Assembly: GCF_018881715.1 (NCBI RefSeq) | Contig: NZ_JACVPW010000002.1 | Span: forward strand, 1-64,000 | DNA length: 64,000 nucleotides | From: Polynucleobacter parvulilacunae | GTDB taxonomy: Bacteria; Pseudomonadota; Gammaproteobacteria; Burkholderiales; Burkholderiaceae | Reading direction: 5' to 3' | Shown: positions 53,976 through 62,653 of the stretch, piece after piece | Layout of the letters: every line of letters begins with the position of its first letter | Position numbering within the stretch: position 1 is the stretch's first letter | Notes under the pieces: generated by a model | What the model was told of the DNA's origin: nothing | Seen by the model: only the letters and a program-made list of their open reading frames with translations | The model's database searches: none | Translations under genes and position numbers: made by a program

Positions 53976-55127
53976 TTACTGACCTAATTTGCGCTGCTTT
54001 TTAGCGTAGAGACTATCTTCCCAAAGAACCCATTTGCCATCTTGCGCAACATACTTGGAGATCAAAGGAACAATATTTTGACGATGATCATCAAAACTCA
54101 CTTTGCCAATAATCGTTTCAACGTTTTGGGTGTTGTTTAAGACTTCCATTACCTTCTTACGATTAGGGCCTGCCTTTTCAATTGCAGCCATGATCAAGTT
54201 AGCAGCGGTATAAGCAAAAGGACCATAAGCTTCTGGTGCATCTGGATACTTCTGTTGTGAATACTTAGCAGTGAACTCCAGTCCGCCCGGAAGTTTTTCC
54301 CAAGGTGCGCCTTCGATGAAAGACAAAGAGCCCTCAGACAATTTACCCAAGCCCTCGATATAAGCATCAGACTTGATGCCAGAAGTGCCCTCGAATACAG
54401 CCTTGATGCCCAAGCGATCCATTTGGGTGCGAATACGAATACCGATTGGAGTCAAACCACCGAAGTAAACCACTTCAGGATTCAACTGCTTAATCTTAGT
54501 CAACTCTGCTGTGAAGTCTTGTTGGTCAGCGGTTACGCCAAAAGTACCCAAGATCTGTCCACCGTTTTTAGTCAGGAACTGAGTGAAATACTTGTTATGA
54601 CCTTTACCGTAATCGGTTGTGTCATGAATGATGACCCACTTTTTGTAACCTAAACCCGTTAAGAATTTAGCGGCAACTTCATTTTGGTTAATCATCGTGC
54701 CGTTAACGCGATGAATCTCTTTGTAATCGTTGCCGTAAGTAATTTCTGGGAGAACCGCACCCCACACCATCACTGGCAAACCAAACTTGTGATACACGTC
54801 AACTGTACTCATAGCCACCGCTGAACAGTAGTGAGTTACGCCAGCAATAATTGAGCTGTCAGAAGCAATTTTGGTGGCAACTTGAACGCCAACGTTCGGT
54901 TTGCACTCGTCATCCGCAGTAACTAACTCATACTTATATTTAGCGTTAGGGTCTTGGTTTTTGAGACGAACCGCTAAGTCCGCGGAATTTCGTCCGCCAA
55001 TACCGTTAGCAGAAACGCCTCCGGTCAATGGTCCAATGTAGGCAATCTTGACGGTATCTTTAGCGGATACAGAGAAAGAAAGGCTGGAACACAAACCAAG
55101 AAGCAAGCCAGATACGAGTGACTTCAT
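53976..55127 (-). CDS. branched-chain amino acid-type ABC transporter substrate-binding protein
   Basis: 383 residues with a signal peptide (LVSGLLLGLCSSLSFSVSAK). Periplasmic binding protein type I fold: VKIAYIGPLTGGVSANGIGG, ELVTADDECKPNVGVQVATK, AGVTHYCSAVAMSTVDVYHK, WVIIHDTTDYGKGHNKYFTQ. It is the first gene of the operon and has GGAG about seven bases before the ATG. Ligand identity is unknown; family members bind amino acids, amides, urea or aromatic acids. A GntR-type palindrome lies 58 bases upstream. Confidence 0.94.
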   Translation of the reverse strand: MKSLVSGLLLGLCSSLSFSVSAKDTVKIAYIGPLTGGVSANGIGGRNSADLAVRLKNQDPNAKYKYELVTADDECKPNVGVQVATKIASDSSIIAGVTHYCSAVAMSTVDVYHKFGLPVMVWGAVLPEITYGNDYKEIHRVNGTMINQNEVAAKFLTGLGYKKWVIIHDTTDYGKGHNKYFTQFLTKNGGQILGTFGVTADQQDFTAELTKIKQLNPEVVYFGGLTPIGIRIRTQMDRLGIKAVFEGTSGIKSDAYIEGLGKLSEGSLSFIEGAPWEKLPGGLEFTAKYSQQKYPDAPEAYGPFAYTAANLIMAAIEKAGPNRKKVMEVLNNTQNVETIIGKVSFDDHRQNIVPLISKYVAQDGKWVLWEDSLYAKKQRKLGQ

Positions 55128-55184
55128 GTTGAATCTCCTATTTATTAATATGAACTGCTATTTTCAGGCCAGTGTAGCAAGATT

Positions 55185-55194
55185 TTGTATACAA
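55185..55194. promoter_or_regulatory. GntR-type palindrome upstream of the liv operon
   Basis: TTGTATACAA is a perfect 10-base palindrome matching the TnGTnnACnA pattern recognised by FadR-type GntR regulators. It lies 58 bases upstream of the binding-protein start and about 150 upstream of lrgA. No GntR gene is in the window. It could be a chance occurrence. Confidence 0.4.
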
Positions 55195-55274
55195 GATATT
55201 GACTACGATCATCTCGTTAATGCTGCACTCATGAACTCTAGCTCAGGAACCAATAGCCAAAGCCTAGAGAAACC

Positions 55275-55304
55275 CCTTCTTTGGTGCCCGTGGCACTAAG
55301 AAGG
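55275..55304. other. stable hairpin between the liv operon and lrgA
   Basis: CCTTCTTTGGTGCC (55275-55288) pairs with GGCACTAAGAAGG (55292-55304) around a 3-base loop, with one bulged T and one G-U pair. It is about 40 bases before lrgA. It has no T-run on plus. It may be a leader structure of lrgA or a weak terminator. The rest of the 218-base gap holds only the palindrome at 55185. Confidence 0.4.
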
Positions 55305-55345
55305 TTAAATGTGCGCCCAACCCAAGCAGGCGGTAAGATAGCTAG

Positions 55346-55693
55346 ATGATTTTTGGTCTGGTACAAATCCTTCTGTTTCAAAGCCTGGGCGAACTGGTTT
55401 CTAAGTTCCTTCTACCTACCTTGCCTGGGCCAGTCATTGGGCTCGTCCTCTTGGTTTTGTGGCTTGTACTACGCAAGGGGATCAATTCCGAGCTAGCAAT
55501 GGTGGCTGACGGCTTTAGCCAATACCTTGGTCTACTGTTTGTTCCTGCAGCTGTTGGTGTGGTGCTATTTCTGCCCCAACTCAAAGCAAATGCACTTGCC
55601 ATCATTAGTGCGCTGCTAGGCAGCGTCATTCTCACGATTGCCTCCAGCGCACTAGTCGCACGCTTTTTCAGCAAGAAAGAATCTCATGGGTGA
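55346..55693 (+). CDS. lrgA: CidA/LrgA family holin-like membrane protein
   Basis: 115 residues with four membrane segments and the family opening VQILLFQSLGELVSKFLLPT, then LPGPVIGLVLLVLWLVLRKG, LGLLFVPAAVGVVLFLPQLK. Members modulate murein hydrolase activity and release, or in some bacteria pyruvate or glycolate movement. The C-terminus overlaps lrgB by eight bases, so the pair is translated together. Confidence 0.92.
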   Translation: MIFGLVQILLFQSLGELVSKFLLPTLPGPVIGLVLLVLWLVLRKGINSELAMVADGFSQYLGLLFVPAAVGVVLFLPQLKANALAIISALLGSVILTIASSALVARFFSKKESHG

Positions 55694-56414
55694 AAAGCAC
55701 TCTATTGTTGAGATTTGGGTCTACTTATCAGGTAGCCCACTTTTTGCCCTATTTATTACACTGGCCGCCTATCAAGTTGGGCTCAGCGTTTATAAAGCAA
55801 CCCGCCAGAATCCATTGGCTAATCCAGTAGCAATTGCTATTTTGATTGTGGCAACTACTATTCAATTTATTGAGATGCCCTACTCAACCTATTTTGAGGG
55901 GGCTCAGTTTATTCACTTCTTATTGGGCTCGGCAACAGTCTCTTTAGCCATTCCGATTTATCGCGGGCTAGCAAGCCTCAAGGGTCGCTCCCTCCCTCTC
56001 ATTGCATCACTTTGCACAGGCGGCCTGGTTTCAATCATTAGCGCAGTAGGTATCGCAACTTTTCTAGGTGCGGACTCCAGCATTACCGGCGCCATGTACC
56101 CAAAATCAGTTACCGCACCGATTGCAATGGGCATAGCAGAACGCATTGGTGTGTCACCCACCCTAACTGCAATCTTCGCAGTGAGTACCGGAATCCTGGG
56201 GGCAATCTTAGCGCCGTTTGTTCTCAATGCATTAGGCATGAAAGCTTGGTGGCAACGAGGGTTTGCGATTGGTATTGGTGCGCACGGTATTGGTACCTCA
56301 CGTGCATTTAGCATACATCCAGAAGCAGGAACCTATGCGAGTCTAGCAATGGGAATGAACGGTGTGGTCAGCGCCGTAGCGATTCCTATCATCTATCACT
56401 TATTTAATAAGTGA
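55686..56414 (+). CDS. lrgB: LrgB-family membrane protein
   Basis: 242 residues, about seven to eight membrane segments. Family hallmarks are GSATVSLAIPIYRGL, YPKSVTAPIAMGIAERIG and GAHGIGTSRAFSIHPEAGTY. It acts with LrgA in the inner membrane; relatives in plants export glycolate. Its last codons and stop lie inside a perfect 14-base hairpin, and it converges on the aminotransferase gene with 13 bases between stops. Confidence 0.93.
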   Translation: MGEKHSIVEIWVYLSGSPLFALFITLAAYQVGLSVYKATRQNPLANPVAIAILIVATTIQFIEMPYSTYFEGAQFIHFLLGSATVSLAIPIYRGLASLKGRSLPLIASLCTGGLVSIISAVGIATFLGADSSITGAMYPKSVTAPIAMGIAERIGVSPTLTAIFAVSTGILGAILAPFVLNALGMKAWWQRGFAIGIGAHGIGTSRAFSIHPEAGTYASLAMGMNGVVSAVAIPIIYHLFNK

Positions 56415-56420
56415 TAGATG
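56390..56420. terminator. perfect 14-base stem at the lrgB stop codon
   Basis: CATCTATCACTTAT (56390-56403), loop TTA, ATAAGTGATAGATG (56407-56420). It is fully symmetrical, spans the end of lrgB and lies just before the convergent aminotransferase stop. AT-rich with no T-run, so it may act as a bidirectional terminator or mRNA-end stabiliser. Confidence 0.5.
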
Positions 56421-56427
56421 AAACTGC

Positions 56428-57777
56428 TTATTTAATCTGCATCGCTGCATCAATCGCATCACCTAGAGCGCTGCACATAAATTCCAGCTCTTCCGGTTTT
56501 GAGATGAATGGAGGACCAACGGCAATGGCATCGCCCGCTACCCTTACAAGCGTACCCCTCTCGATACAAGCCTCTAAGACTTTCATGGCACGCAGACCTG
56601 GCTTTCCGGGAACAGGGTCAAGCTCAACGGCGCCCGATAATCCAAAGTTACGAATATCCAAGATACCGGCCTTCCCTTTTAAAGCGTGAAGCCCATTTTC
56701 GAGAACTGGCTCAAGCGCCTTAGCTCGATTCACCAAATCATCAGACTCAAAGATATCGAGTACAGCATGACCTGCAGCTGCTGGGATCGGATGACCTGAA
56801 TAGGTGTAACCATGGAAGAATTCAATGGCCTGTTCTTGCCCGCCATTAGCAATAATGTTGTCATAGATATCGCCGCGCACAATTACACCACCCATCGGAA
56901 TCACGCCGTTAGTAATACCTTTAGCAAATGTAATCATGTCGGGTGTTACGCCAAAACGATCGGCACCAAAGTTAGCGCCTAGGCGGCCAAAGCCCGTGAT
57001 CACTTCATCAAAGATCAACAAAATGCCATGCTTGGTACAAATCTCGCGAATCTTTTGTAAGTAACCATCAGGCGGCACGATCACGCCTGTAGAGCCCTGC
57101 ACTGGCTCCATGATGACGGCTGCAATCGTGTTGGCATCGTGAAGAGCAACTATTTTCTCCAGCTCGTCTGCAAGATGAGCGCCCCACTTTGGCTGACCTC
57201 TTGAGAAAGCCATTTCTGAAAGATTCAAGGTATGTGGCAAATGATCCACCCCAGGAATCATCATGCTGGCAAACATTTTTCGATTGGCGACCATGCCGCC
57301 CACTGAGATGCCGGCAATACCAACACCGTGATAGGCACGATCTCGCCCAATCAATCGAATACGTGAAGCATTACCCATCACACGGTGATAGCCGATGGCA
57401 ATCTTTAAGGCGGTATCGACTGCCTCTGAACCTGAGTTGGTAAAAAAGACTTTATCCAATCCCTCTGGAGCCATTTTGGCAATCCGATTGGCTAGGCTAA
57501 AAGTAGTTTCACTGGCCATCTGAAACGCAGGGCAATAATCCATGGTTTCAAACTGTTTTTGAATGGCTGCACCAATACGTGGATCAGCATGCCCTAATGG
57601 GGAGCACCATAGCCCTGATAAGCCATCAAATAGCTTACGACCCTGATCATCATAGTAGTAAGCTCCCTTAGCTGACTGCATGATCTTAGGGTGATGCTGA
57701 AAGTAGCGGTTGGGGGTGAACGGCAGCCAATAGGCTGACATATCGATTCCGCCGGCGGTCTTATTTGATGTTGTCAT
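56428..57777 (-). CDS. class III (omega) aminotransferase, PLP-dependent
   Basis: 449 residues from ATG 57777, which has GAGAG about seven bases upstream; longer starts lack this. Class III signatures are VFFTNSGSEAVDTALKIAIG, LLIFDEVITGFGRLGANFGA and the PLP lysine in MITFAKGITNGVIPMGG. Closest in style to beta-alanine/omega-amino acid:pyruvate transaminases (AYWLPFTPNRYFQHHPK). It is divergent from the Bug-type binding-protein gene with a palindrome between them. Confidence 0.92.
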   Translation of the reverse strand: MTTSNKTAGGIDMSAYWLPFTPNRYFQHHPKIMQSAKGAYYYDDQGRKLFDGLSGLWCSPLGHADPRIGAAIQKQFETMDYCPAFQMASETTFSLANRIAKMAPEGLDKVFFTNSGSEAVDTALKIAIGYHRVMGNASRIRLIGRDRAYHGVGIAGISVGGMVANRKMFASMMIPGVDHLPHTLNLSEMAFSRGQPKWGAHLADELEKIVALHDANTIAAVIMEPVQGSTGVIVPPDGYLQKIREICTKHGILLIFDEVITGFGRLGANFGADRFGVTPDMITFAKGITNGVIPMGGVIVRGDIYDNIIANGGQEQAIEFFHGYTYSGHPIPAAAGHAVLDIFESDDLVNRAKALEPVLENGLHALKGKAGILDIRNFGLSGAVELDPVPGKPGLRAMKVLEACIERGTLVRVAGDAIAVGPPFISKPEELEFMCSALGDAIDAAMQIK

Positions 57778-57822
57778 ATGTCTCTCTATTGATCTTTTAA
57801 AAACTAGATTCTGAATATCTAA

Positions 57823-57832
57823 TACTATAGTA
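57823..57832. promoter_or_regulatory. palindrome between aminotransferase and Bug genes
   Basis: TACTATAGTA is a perfect 10-base palindrome in the 92-base divergent gap. It could serve as an operator controlling both genes. On minus it also resembles a -10 region. No regulator gene is adjacent. Confidence 0.35.
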
Positions 57833-57869
57833 CTCGTCTCACGCATTCATCTAATAATCGGATCATTAA

Positions 57870-58850
57870 ATGAACCTTCTTAAATCATTATTTCTTGGCT
57901 CTGTTGGCGTATTAGCCATCAGCAATATGGCTTTAGCAGCCCCTGAGACGGATTGGCCTAAAAAACCGATTGTTGCAATCGTCTCGTTTCCCGCTGGTGG
58001 CTCTACCGACATTTTTGCACGCAGTGTGACCGCGCCTTTAGCTGAAGCCCTAGGTCAATCCGTCGTTGTTGAAAATAAACCTGGTGCTGGCGGCATGATT
58101 GGCTTACAGGCTGCAGCCAAAGCTGCCCCAGATGGATACACCATTCATATCAGCGCTTTGACTAATCAATCGATTTCTTCGGCCTTATTTAAGAATCCAC
58201 CCGCAGACTTGCAAAAAGATTTTGCACCAGTTGCATTGATTGGGACAATCCCCCACTTAATCGTGGTGAACCCAAGCGTTCCAGCAAAAAATCTTCCGGA
58301 GCTGATTGCCTTTATTAAATCCAAAAAGGGTGACTTCAATTACGCATCACAAGGTAATGGCAGCCTCTCCCATCTCGAGTCAACCTTATTCATGCAGAGA
58401 ATTGGCGCAACTGGTACGCACATTCCATACAAAGGAAGTAGCTTCGCATTACCAGACCTCATTGCCGGCAATACCCTCATGATGTTTGATAGCGTAACTG
58501 CATCGCTGCCCCACATCCAGAGCGGTAAGCTCCGCCCGATTGCGATTGCTGCAGCAGAGCGCTCACCCCTGATGCCAAATGTTCCAACACTAGGTCAGGA
58601 TGGCATGAAGCAATTTGATGTAGAAAATTTCTATGCGGTTTACGTACCCAAGAGCACCTCACCAGCAATCATTGCAAAATTAGAGCGAGAGATTCGGAAG
58701 ATTTTGACGAATCCAGATTTCAAAGCCCGTATGGCGTCCCAGGGTATTCACCCGCAGTTTGCAAACTCCGAGAAATTATCTGAAATTACGACCGATGAAG
58801 CCAGCAAATGGACTAAAGCAGTGAAGTCAGCAAATATTAAGATTGACTGA
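57870..58850 (+). CDS. Bug/TctC-family periplasmic solute-binding protein
   Basis: 326 residues with a signal peptide (cleaved near LALA-APE). Bug family motifs are WPKKPIVAIVSFPAGGSTDI, VVVENKPGAGGMIGLQAAAK and YASQGNGSLSHLESTLFM. Burkholderiales carry many of these, mostly without adjacent TctAB permease, as here. The ligand is a carboxylate or similar in known cases. The ggt gene follows after about 40 bases. Confidence 0.94.
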   Translation: MNLLKSLFLGSVGVLAISNMALAAPETDWPKKPIVAIVSFPAGGSTDIFARSVTAPLAEALGQSVVVENKPGAGGMIGLQAAAKAAPDGYTIHISALTNQSISSALFKNPPADLQKDFAPVALIGTIPHLIVVNPSVPAKNLPELIAFIKSKKGDFNYASQGNGSLSHLESTLFMQRIGATGTHIPYKGSSFALPDLIAGNTLMMFDSVTASLPHIQSGKLRPIAIAAAERSPLMPNVPTLGQDGMKQFDVENFYAVYVPKSTSPAIIAKLEREIRKILTNPDFKARMASQGIHPQFANSEKLSEITTDEASKWTKAVKSANIKID

Positions 58851-58889
58851 TACTAATCATTAGCAGCATTGAATAAATAGAAAAATACC

Positions 58890-60479
58890 ATGTTGATATC
58901 CCCTCCTTTTGGTGGCGGTCGCGCGCCAGTTCTTGCTAGAAACACTGTAGCGAGCTCACAACCACTTGCCACCCAAGCAGGCATTGAAGCCCTCCAGAAT
59001 GGCGGCAACGCAGTAGATGCTGCACTTGCAACGGCAATCACGCTCACCGTAGTTGAGCCCACCATGAATGGTATCGGGGGAGATGGTTTTGCCATTTTGT
59101 GGGATGGTCAAAAAATACATGGCTTGAATGCGTCGGGTCGCGCCCCTGCTGCCTGGACCCCAGAATATTTTTCTGGCAAATCAGCAATGGATCTCATTGG
59201 CTGGAACACTGTAACCATTCCAGGCATGGTCGCCGGCTGGGTAGAGCTCTCCAGAAAATTTGGCAAGCTTCCTTTTGCACAATTATTTAAACGTGCGATC
59301 GACTATGCGGAAAATGGCTTTCCAGTTTCACCAGTAATTGCACGCCAATGGCGGGAAGCGATTCCGATTCTCAAGAATCAACCTGGCTTTACCGAATCCT
59401 TTTTGATAGATGGCAAAGCGCCTCAAGCCGGCCAAATCTGGAAATATCCAGCACAAGCTAAAACTCTGAAAGAAATTGCAGCCACTAACGGTGAATCCTT
59501 TTACAAAGGCCCTCTTGCACAGAGCATGGTGGACTTTGCCCAAGCGACGGGTGGTTGCTTCACTATGCAAGACTTTGCAGATAATCAATCGGAATGGGTT
59601 GAGCCGCTAGCGTTTGATTACGGCGACTACACCCTTCATGAAATCCCGCCAAATGGCTCAGGCATTGCTGCGCAAATTGCCTTGGGTATTTTGCAAGCAG
59701 CCAATGTGAAGCAATACCCCGCTAATTCTGCGCAGCGTATTCATCTTCAGATTGAAGCAATGCGGATGGCCTTTGCCGATGTCTATGCTTATGTCTCTGA
59801 TGCACGCTCCATGCAAATGCCAGTAAGTTCTTTATTAGATCGGGATTACTTGGCTAGTCGCGCTGCCCTGATTGATCACAATAAGGCTGGCAGTTATAGT
59901 GCTGGTGATCCACATTCAGGTGGCACCGTGTATCTTTGCGCTGCAGATGAATCCGGCATGATGATTTCGTATATTCAATCAAACTTCAAAGGGTTTGGTT
60001 CTGGAGTAGTTGCCCCGGGTGGTATCGCCTTTCATAACCGTGGCATGAGTTTTAGACTGGAAGAAGGTCATCCCAATCAAGTTGCTCCAGGTAAGCGCCC
60101 TTTCCACACAATTCTTCCCGCCTTCTTGACTAAAGATGGCAAGCCAACCATGGCCTTTGGTGTCATGGGTGGCAATATGCAGCCTCAGGGTCATATTCAG
60201 TTTGTCATGCGCTTTGTAGATGAATACCTAAATCCACAAGCCTGTTCTGATGCGCCCCGCTGGCGTATCGATGATTTAGGAAAGCTCACTGTTGAAGCAT
60301 CGATGCCAACCAGTGTTGTTGAAGGATTAAAAGCACTTGGCCATGAAGTAGCCGTTCAGCCTGCCAACAGCCTAGACTTTGGTAGCGCGCAAGCAATCGC
60401 AAAACTCAATGAAGATCCTGATTCAGTATTTATCGCTGGTAGCGATCACCGTAGAGATGGATTAGCGGCTGGGTTTTAG
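58890..60479 (+). CDS. ggt: gamma-glutamyltransferase family hydrolase
   Basis: 529 residues of the Ntn-hydrolase GGT family. The likely autocleavage nucleophile is Thr346 in HSGGTVYLCAADESG, followed by the usual FKGFGSGVVAPGGIAFHNRG. The N-terminal half has GIEALQNGGNAVDAALATAI and MNGIGGDGFAIL. No signal peptide is visible, so it may be cytoplasmic. Related enzymes act on glutathione, gamma-glutamyl amines or cephalosporin side chains. Placed after a Bug receptor and opposite an omega-aminotransferase, it may join a small amine or peptide catabolic set (inference). Confidence 0.9.
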   Translation: MLISPPFGGGRAPVLARNTVASSQPLATQAGIEALQNGGNAVDAALATAITLTVVEPTMNGIGGDGFAILWDGQKIHGLNASGRAPAAWTPEYFSGKSAMDLIGWNTVTIPGMVAGWVELSRKFGKLPFAQLFKRAIDYAENGFPVSPVIARQWREAIPILKNQPGFTESFLIDGKAPQAGQIWKYPAQAKTLKEIAATNGESFYKGPLAQSMVDFAQATGGCFTMQDFADNQSEWVEPLAFDYGDYTLHEIPPNGSGIAAQIALGILQAANVKQYPANSAQRIHLQIEAMRMAFADVYAYVSDARSMQMPVSSLLDRDYLASRAALIDHNKAGSYSAGDPHSGGTVYLCAADESGMMISYIQSNFKGFGSGVVAPGGIAFHNRGMSFRLEEGHPNQVAPGKRPFHTILPAFLTKDGKPTMAFGVMGGNMQPQGHIQFVMRFVDEYLNPQACSDAPRWRIDDLGKLTVEASMPTSVVEGLKALGHEVAVQPANSLDFGSAQAIAKLNEDPDSVFIAGSDHRRDGLAAGF

Positions 60480-60480
60480 A

Positions 60481-61821
60481 TTATTTGGCGCTTTTTGAAT
60501 CTGGCAAGCAATTCATATAAAAGCGCTTGATCTCTTGATCGCAGCTCACATCCCTGGGCTCAATTGGTCTTTGTAGAGAAATGCCCTCAATCGTTTTGCA
60601 ACGACTTAGGGCAACATAGACTTGCCCTGATGCAAATGCGCCCGATGATAGGTCGACCTTCACTTTATCGAGTGTCTTACCCTGGCTTTTATGAATAGTC
60701 ACAGCCCATGCCAGCATGAGCGGAATCTGCACATACGTTCCAATGATGCTCGGGGAAATCTTTCCCGACATCATGTCGTGATCGTAACGATACGATTCCC
60801 ACTGATGACCCGTTACCTCGACCGTATTGGAGTAAGGACCATTCTGAACCATCACTTTCACTTTGTCCGGCAGCATCTCGCGCACCACACCGATTGTGCC
60901 ATTCACCCAGCGCTTCGGAAATCCCGGATCTGTTGCTGTAAACATCACCTTAGCGCCAACCTTTAACACCAAACTATTAGGCGAAGGCAAATTGCGCTCG
61001 TCAATATTAAATTTTCCTGTTGACTTACCTGCGTAGACTTTACCCTCCGCAGTAATGGCACGGAGCCCGGCACCATTAATCTGATCAGCCCTTGCATTGG
61101 TGGTCGTTAAGGTGATGGTCTGTTCATCGACCACTGCATCCTTTTTGAAACACTGAGCATTGAGAGTCTCAATTGCCTCATCTACATCTTGATTGATGCG
61201 AATGCGATTAAGCAATCCTGCAAAGTGCTCGTCTTTTTGACGGAAAATCTTCGAAAGCTCTACCATCGTGACATCTTTACGATGCAGCGCCATGGCACAA
61301 AAGAAGTATGGTCCTTCGTACCCTCTCTCGGATAAGACCTGCATATCAGCACTTGAAACTACAGGTGGCAATTGGAATAAGTCCCCCACAAACATCACCT
61401 GAATGCCGCCAAATGGTTTGCCTTTTTGCGGGCCGTTCTCGCGTAAGAATAAATCCATCGCATCGACTACGTCAGCACGCACCATAGAGATCTCATCAAT
61501 GATCAGCAGGCGAATATCTTTATAGAGGCGTTTGTCACGCAACGGCTTGATATCTTCTTCAGGGAAGATCAGGCGTGGAGGCAATCTAAAAAAGGAATGA
61601 ATCGTCACCCCTTTTACCTGAAGTGCCGCGACACCGGTAGGAGCTACCACTACGACATTGCCCGGAATGGTCTCCCGCAAATAGCCGATTAAGGTTGTCT
61701 TGCCTGTACCCGCTTTACCACTAACAAAAATATAAGGATCGTGACGCTCAATAGCCTCAATTACCGATTGGTAATCGGAAGTAATTTCAATATCGGATGT
61801 TTCTACAGCGGAACTGGTCAT
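60481..61821 (-). CDS. Pif1/RecD-like superfamily 1 DNA helicase
   Basis: 446 residues. Walker A GKAGTGKT (35-42), VVAPTGVAALQVKGVTIHSF (motif Ia, typical of Pif1), Walker B LLIIDEIS (105-112), VMFVGDLFQLPPVV (motif III) and the C-terminal VTIHKSQGKTLDKV with YVALSRCKTIEGI. Pif1 helicases unwind DNA 5' to 3' and resolve G-quadruplexes. It is convergent with ggt (one base between stops) and downstream of the SUMF1 gene by three bases. Confidence 0.93.
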   Translation of the reverse strand: MTSSAVETSDIEITSDYQSVIEAIERHDPYIFVSGKAGTGKTTLIGYLRETIPGNVVVVAPTGVAALQVKGVTIHSFFRLPPRLIFPEEDIKPLRDKRLYKDIRLLIIDEISMVRADVVDAMDLFLRENGPQKGKPFGGIQVMFVGDLFQLPPVVSSADMQVLSERGYEGPYFFCAMALHRKDVTMVELSKIFRQKDEHFAGLLNRIRINQDVDEAIETLNAQCFKKDAVVDEQTITLTTTNARADQINGAGLRAITAEGKVYAGKSTGKFNIDERNLPSPNSLVLKVGAKVMFTATDPGFPKRWVNGTIGVVREMLPDKVKVMVQNGPYSNTVEVTGHQWESYRYDHDMMSGKISPSIIGTYVQIPLMLAWAVTIHKSQGKTLDKVKVDLSSGAFASGQVYVALSRCKTIEGISLQRPIEPRDVSCDQEIKRFYMNCLPDSKSAK

Positions 61822-61824
61822 CCC

Positions 61825-62610
61825 CTATTGTTTCACGGTATCGGCTACACACCGAAATCCGATATAAACCACAGCTATATCTCCAGGTTTAGACTCGACA
61901 TCAGACTCTTGCTGCCGCTCTGGGCCATACCACCATGAAGCACCACGAGTAATGTAGCCACCATTGCGCTCAGTAGCAGTCCATTCCCAGACATTGCCGC
62001 CCATGTCATACATGCCATTGACGCCAGGCTTAGTACTTCCTGTGATGACATGTCCTGTACCGCGATTAAGGGCCTCAGCTGGTGCAAGGCCCTTGTAGTC
62101 ACCGCAGCCACTCAAGCAATGTGAAGGTGATGGGGTTGCCCCGCCAGGATAGGGATAGCGTTGACCTTTTGTGTATCCACTAGGAGGATTTGTTCTTTGC
62201 TCTAAAAATGCGGCATTAGTCCACTCAGCCTCGCTTGGCAAACGTTTGCCGTAATAGCGACAAATTGATTCAGCCTCCATTTGATTGAGGTGTACAGCTG
62301 GCTCAGAATCTTTTGCAGGCACACCATAGGGCGTCTTCCAGGTCCATCCTGGCTTTTGGACAAAGCCTCCCTCATAAGAAAGACCGCCACCCTTCTTTTC
62401 TGCGGCGCTTACAAATCCGGTGGAGGATGCGTAAGCTTTGACATCAACAATATTCATTTCGGTTTGATCCCAGATCAAATTATCGATTTGAACAGTAGGA
62501 ATAGATGAGCTGGGCGCACTCTGACTTGGAGTAGATCCCAGCATGAAATACAGCGCTGTAGCAGAAAGTAGCAGGTCAAAAAAAATGCTGGAGAAATTGT
62601 ATTTTTTCAT
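61825..62610 (-). CDS. periplasmic SUMF1 (formylglycine-generating-enzyme-like) domain protein
   Basis: 261 residues. An N-terminal hydrophobic segment (SSIFFDLLLSATALYFMLG) suggests export or anchoring. The SUMF1 fold is clear: LPSEAEWTNAAFLEQRT, NGMYDMGGNVWEWTATERNG, GYITRGASWWYGP and YIGFRCV. No sulfatase gene is in the window. Many bacterial SUMF1 proteins are not sulfatase activators, so function is open. Cys in HCLSGCGD are present but not in the pattern I can match to the active-site pair. It lies 43 bases after the GGDEF gene. Confidence 0.88.
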   Translation of the reverse strand: MKKYNFSSIFFDLLLSATALYFMLGSTPSQSAPSSSIPTVQIDNLIWDQTEMNIVDVKAYASSTGFVSAAEKKGGGLSYEGGFVQKPGWTWKTPYGVPAKDSEPAVHLNQMEAESICRYYGKRLPSEAEWTNAAFLEQRTNPPSGYTKGQRYPYPGGATPSPSHCLSGCGDYKGLAPAEALNRGTGHVITGSTKPGVNGMYDMGGNVWEWTATERNGGYITRGASWWYGPERQQESDVESKPGDIAVVYIGFRCVADTVKQ

Positions 62611-62653
62611 CAGGATTCATTTGGCTCTACAAAAAATTCATAAAAAATCAAAC

